Assembly: GCA_018817165.1 (NCBI GenBank)
Contig: JAHITY010000006.1
Coordinates: 1 to 54,934 of the forward strand
DNA length: 54,934 bases
Origin: Candidatus Omnitrophota bacterium
GTDB lineage: Bacteria > Omnitrophota > Gorgyraeia > B26-G9
Direction: 5' to 3'
Below are positions 52,874 to 54,934 of this stretch, piece by piece. The notes under the pieces are model-generated. The model saw only the letters and a program-made list of their open reading frames with translations. It searched no databases and had not been told where the DNA came from. Numbering within the stretch: position 1 is the stretch's first letter; each line of letters begins with the position of its first letter. A program made the translations under genes and the position numbers.

Positions 52874-53230
52874 TTAATTCCTTACCCAAATATGCTCTGC
52901 TTCTTTTCTGCCATCAGATGAAATCCGATAGCGAACCGTGATCTCATCATCTTGTGATAAATCATTAAACTTAATAACTGTACCGTCTTTTTCAATAACC
53001 GCTTCTTTTAATACATAAAATTCATCTTCTTCGTAAGCATCCACCGACTCATTCATATAACTCTTGACTAAAATATAATCTGTATCGGAATTAATTTCTT
53101 CTATTTTTCCATTTATTTCATCACCGACTTCTTCATGTTTGACAGTTATCTCCTCAGCATAACTACTATGAGATAAGCTTAGATTGCAAACCAAAAGAAA
53201 AGATACTACTAATAAAATTTTGACTTTCAT
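52874..53230 (-). CDS. Small exported protein of unknown function
   Basis: A 118-residue protein with a signal peptide (about 1-25, ending SSYAEE). The mature part is acidic and rich in beta-strand patterns (INGKIEEINSDTDYILVKSY, VIKFNDLSQDDEITVRYRI), like a small OB- or DUF5666-type fold that reads as two hairpins. It is not recognised with certainty. It lies 15 bases upstream of the site-2 protease gene, whose substrate it might be (inference). It has no lipobox. Confidence 0.7.
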   Translation of the reverse strand: MKVKILLVVSFLLVCNLSLSHSSYAEEITVKHEEVGDEINGKIEEINSDTDYILVKSYMNESVDAYEEDEFYVLKEAVIEKDGTVIKFNDLSQDDEITVRYRISSDGRKEAEHIWVRN

Positions 53231-53271
53231 TTATCCTCCTTATTTAATAATTAAAGTTTCTATAAAATTTT

Positions 53272-53541
53272 TTACTTCTCTTTACTGCAAGAAGGAGAAA
53301 ACAATAATCGGTTATATAGCCACGCGAATATTGCTCCTCCAATAAATCCGTCAGCCAGAGCCCACAACAATCCGATAATGCTCCCTACCGGACTAATACT
53401 GTAACCTCGATAGATATGACCGATGAAAGTCACCTCTCCTGTAGGGCCATCAAAAGCGATAATCCACCACGTCAGGAAAAATATACCAAATCCCCATAAG
53501 ATAGAAAACGTTAATGCAAAAGCTTTAATATTAAGTTTCAA
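53272..53541 (-). CDS. Small conserved membrane protein
   Basis: An 89-residue protein with two or three hydrophobic helices (ALTFSILWGFGIFFLTWWI; GSIIGLLWALADGFIGGAIF) and a short basic tail. From memory, close relatives are often labelled bacteriophage holin in databases, but there is no phage gene here and the label seems unreliable. It is probably the first gene of the unit running down to pfkB (41-base gap). Its ribosome site is AAAGGAG. Confidence 0.65.
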   Translation of the reverse strand: MKLNIKAFALTFSILWGFGIFFLTWWIIAFDGPTGEVTFIGHIYRGYSISPVGSIIGLLWALADGFIGGAIFAWLYNRLLFSPSCSKEK

Positions 53542-53631
53542 TTCTTGGCTCCTTTCTCTTATTTTATTGCTATTAGTTTAGAACCTTTATACTTTTCAAC
53601 CTTAGTAATATTAAAATAAAAGGCACAATTG

Positions 53632-53689
53632 ATTAGTCCGATAGGACTAAACGCCTATGGCGGAAATCGCTGCCGCCTGATAGACTAAT
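53632..53689. other. Intergenic element with mutually exclusive hairpins
   Basis: ATTAGTC (53632-53638) can pair with GACTAAT (53683-53689) to close a fold around GGCGG/CCGCC (53659-53663 with 53673-53677). The same left arm, as TTAGTCC, can pair instead with GGACTAA (53644-53650). On the + strand the longer fold is followed by six T. It may be the terminator of the broken ATPase gene, or a two-state RNA. A 28-codon minus frame (MKTGNEKHLVVKKK...) also crosses it. Confidence 0.4.
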
Positions 53690-53754
53690 GATTTTTTCTT
53701 AACAACAAGATGCTTCTCATTTCCCGTTTTCATGTACTGGCCCCTTTTTCATCA

Positions 53755-53768
53755 TAGCGTTAACGCTA
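53755..53768. promoter_or_regulatory. Perfect 14-base palindrome TAGCGTTAACGCTA
   Basis: A perfect palindrome lies seven bases after the stop of the broken P-type ATPase. It could be a protein-binding site or a leftover of a mobile-element end. Confidence 0.4.
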
Positions 53769-53774
53769 AAATAT

Positions 53775-54816
53775 TTATTTCCTGCTGAATTTAACATCTT
53801 CATGATCCAACATTTTATAAAATTTAACTTTAATAAAGTCAGTAATGACAAAAACGATAGATGCTTCTAGCCAAATAAAACCAGCCAAGCCCCAACCCAT
53901 CTTAGGCAAGAGAAATCCATAAACCGTGATAATTGTAGCAATAAGCTGAGTTATGATAACAGCGCCTAATAATGCTTTTGCCGGCTTAATCGACCAAAAA
54001 TTGCCTTTTGTCCGGGCCAAAAATACTGTAAAATGTCCTGACACAGAAAGTTTTAAATAAATAAATGATTGCAGTACCGCATTGCTTAAATGAAAAACAT
54101 CCCTCCCAACATACAATACCGCGAACGATTCCAAAACCCCTATAAGCCCCAAAAGCGATGCGATACCCAGCACCATCCGCATGTTCCATTTATCCGGCTT
54201 TGAAGAAAATTCCACATTATCATAGGCAATGGTCATAATCGGCGCGTCATTAAGCAGAGCCAGTAGAACAATCATGAGTGCCGTAACCGGATAAAACTTA
54301 AATACGATAATTGATAAACTCACAAACAAAAGCACTCGAATTGTTTCAGTTATGCGGTAGATCGCATATTTATTCATGCGCTGAAATATCCTGCGGCTCT
54401 GTTGGATTGCGTCTATAATAACGGATAGACCGGGTTTTGTTAAAACAATCGAGGCTGCTGATTTAGCCGCATCTGTGGCTCCTGCTACAGCAATACCCAC
54501 ATCGGCTTTATTAAGAGCTGGAGCATCATTAACTCCGTTGTATATTGTCCCCTGTCATCCCCACAATATGGTCGTTCTTCTGCAAAAGTTCAACTATGTG
54601 ATATTTGTGCTCAGGGAATACCTGAGCGAATCCATCCGACTGCTCGACAATCTTAGTTGCTTCGCGGTCGGACTTATCCACAATTTGAGAACCATTGATA
54701 AAATTTTCCCCCAGATTGACTTGTTGCGCTATTTGTTTTGCGATCGCCAAATGGTCACCTGTGACCATCTTAATATTGACACCCATCTCATTGGTGTAAT
54801 GCCACCATTTAATCAA
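53775..54816 (-). pseudogene. Broken plasma-membrane-type P-type ATPase (P3-like)
   Basis: Two frames belong to one gene. The upstream part (54816-54529) has VNIKMVTGDHLAIAKQIAQQ and VFPEHKYHIVELLQ and runs to MTGDN. The downstream part reads GVNDAP on, then GIAVAGATDAAKSAASIVLT and about six membrane helices to the stop at 53775. Between them a ten-base insertion (54537-54546, GTTGTATATT on the + strand) splits the normal TGDGVNDAP and shifts the frame. The N-terminal two thirds, with the phosphorylated Asp, are absent, replaced by an IS end. GDHLAIAK and AGATDAAKSA are typical of the H+-exporting P3 type. It is not functional as it stands. Confidence 0.85.
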
Positions 54817-54934
54817 GCAAATTTTAAGATAGAACCTGCTCTTTGTTAAACGATTCGTTAAATTGACTCGGGGTCATGTATTTTAATGCCTGATGAGGAA
54901 AATCAATATTGTAATCCATGATGAATTTTACTGC
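54792..54934 (-). mobile_element. End of an IS3-like insertion element (transposase C-terminus)
   Basis: The frame 54934-54824 runs off the window edge and encodes the last 36 residues of a DDE transposase of the IS3/IS481 kind: YNIDFPHQALKYMTPSQFNE, the usual end of the integrase core after the catalytic Glu. The element probably ends near 54792, where TGGTGTAATGCCACC would be its inverted repeat, because ATPase coding sequence resumes right after. The insertion cut the N-terminal part off the P-type ATPase gene. Confidence 0.8.

Noticed and set aside
53893-53930. Another TTAGGCAAG inside the broken ATPase
   Set aside because: There is no TACAAT at the required distance; it is coding sequence.

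Overview
The window is an AT-rich stretch of a Gram-negative bacterial chromosome (SurA-type chaperone, OmpA/LysM protein, SPOR protein, lipoproteins). The AT-rich composition, the mix of genes and a set of exported proteins carrying an LSP motif behind the signal peptide suggest an uncultivated lineage of the Omnitrophota/PVC type. That placement is from memory and is inference, not proven here. The right edge cuts through an IS3-like element, a usual place for an assembly to break. No tRNA, rRNA or CRISPR array was seen.

Layout. 312-5111 (+): a short mfd, then surA-pdxA-rsmA in the order known from enterobacteria. 5123-11178 (-): a three-gene operon of exported proteins: an SF1 helicase, a protein with seven Fis-like HTH repeats, and a GHKL ATPase. 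11421-19404 (-): miaA, a TPR-SPOR protein, miaB without its TRAM domain, a Ca2+ P-type ATPase, and a CPA2 antiporter fused to a PTS EIIA domain. 19672-20847 (-): a pentapeptide-repeat protein and a GNAT acetyltransferase. 20916-35959 (-): a 15-kb trehalose/alpha-glucan operon (tetR, glgE, treS-maltokinase, glgB, treZ, a GH57 protein, treY) behind a consensus promoter overlapped by a perfect palindrome. 36379-39514 (-): two paralogous peptidoglycan-binding lipoproteins around a Gln/Lys/Ala-rich repeat protein, and an OmpA-LysM protein. 39847-42136 (-): an exported GAF-HD-GYP-GHKL protein and a decayed gene. 42509-50440 (-): a 2465-residue secreted GH2-like protein with internal repeats, and a deleted, frameshifted copy of the same gene. 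50820-53541 (-): small membrane proteins, a PfkB sugar kinase and a site-2 protease. 53775-54934 (-): a broken P-type ATPase next to a transposase end.

The observation most worth following is a group of four proteins (451, 488, 1067 and 659 aa) that share a signal peptide with a Gln in its core, a [TNM]LSP motif just after it, and a C-terminus ending in -AI. Nothing else annotated in the window ends this way. Their domains (SF1 helicase, Fis-type HTH, GHKL ATPase, GAF/HD-GYP) normally work in the cytoplasm. Both transcription units that encode them start from the same unusual promoter, TTGCA-17-TA[TC]ACTTTAA. This looks like a tagged, co-regulated set of proteins sent to one place, and I know of no description of it.

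The sugar operon makes a closed loop: TreS and maltokinase turn trehalose into maltose 1-phosphate, GlgE polymerises it, GlgB branches it, and TreY/TreZ return alpha-glucan to trehalose. A second promoter type (TTGCCTAA...TATACAAT, 17-base spacer) occurs five times upstream of envelope and ion-transport genes.
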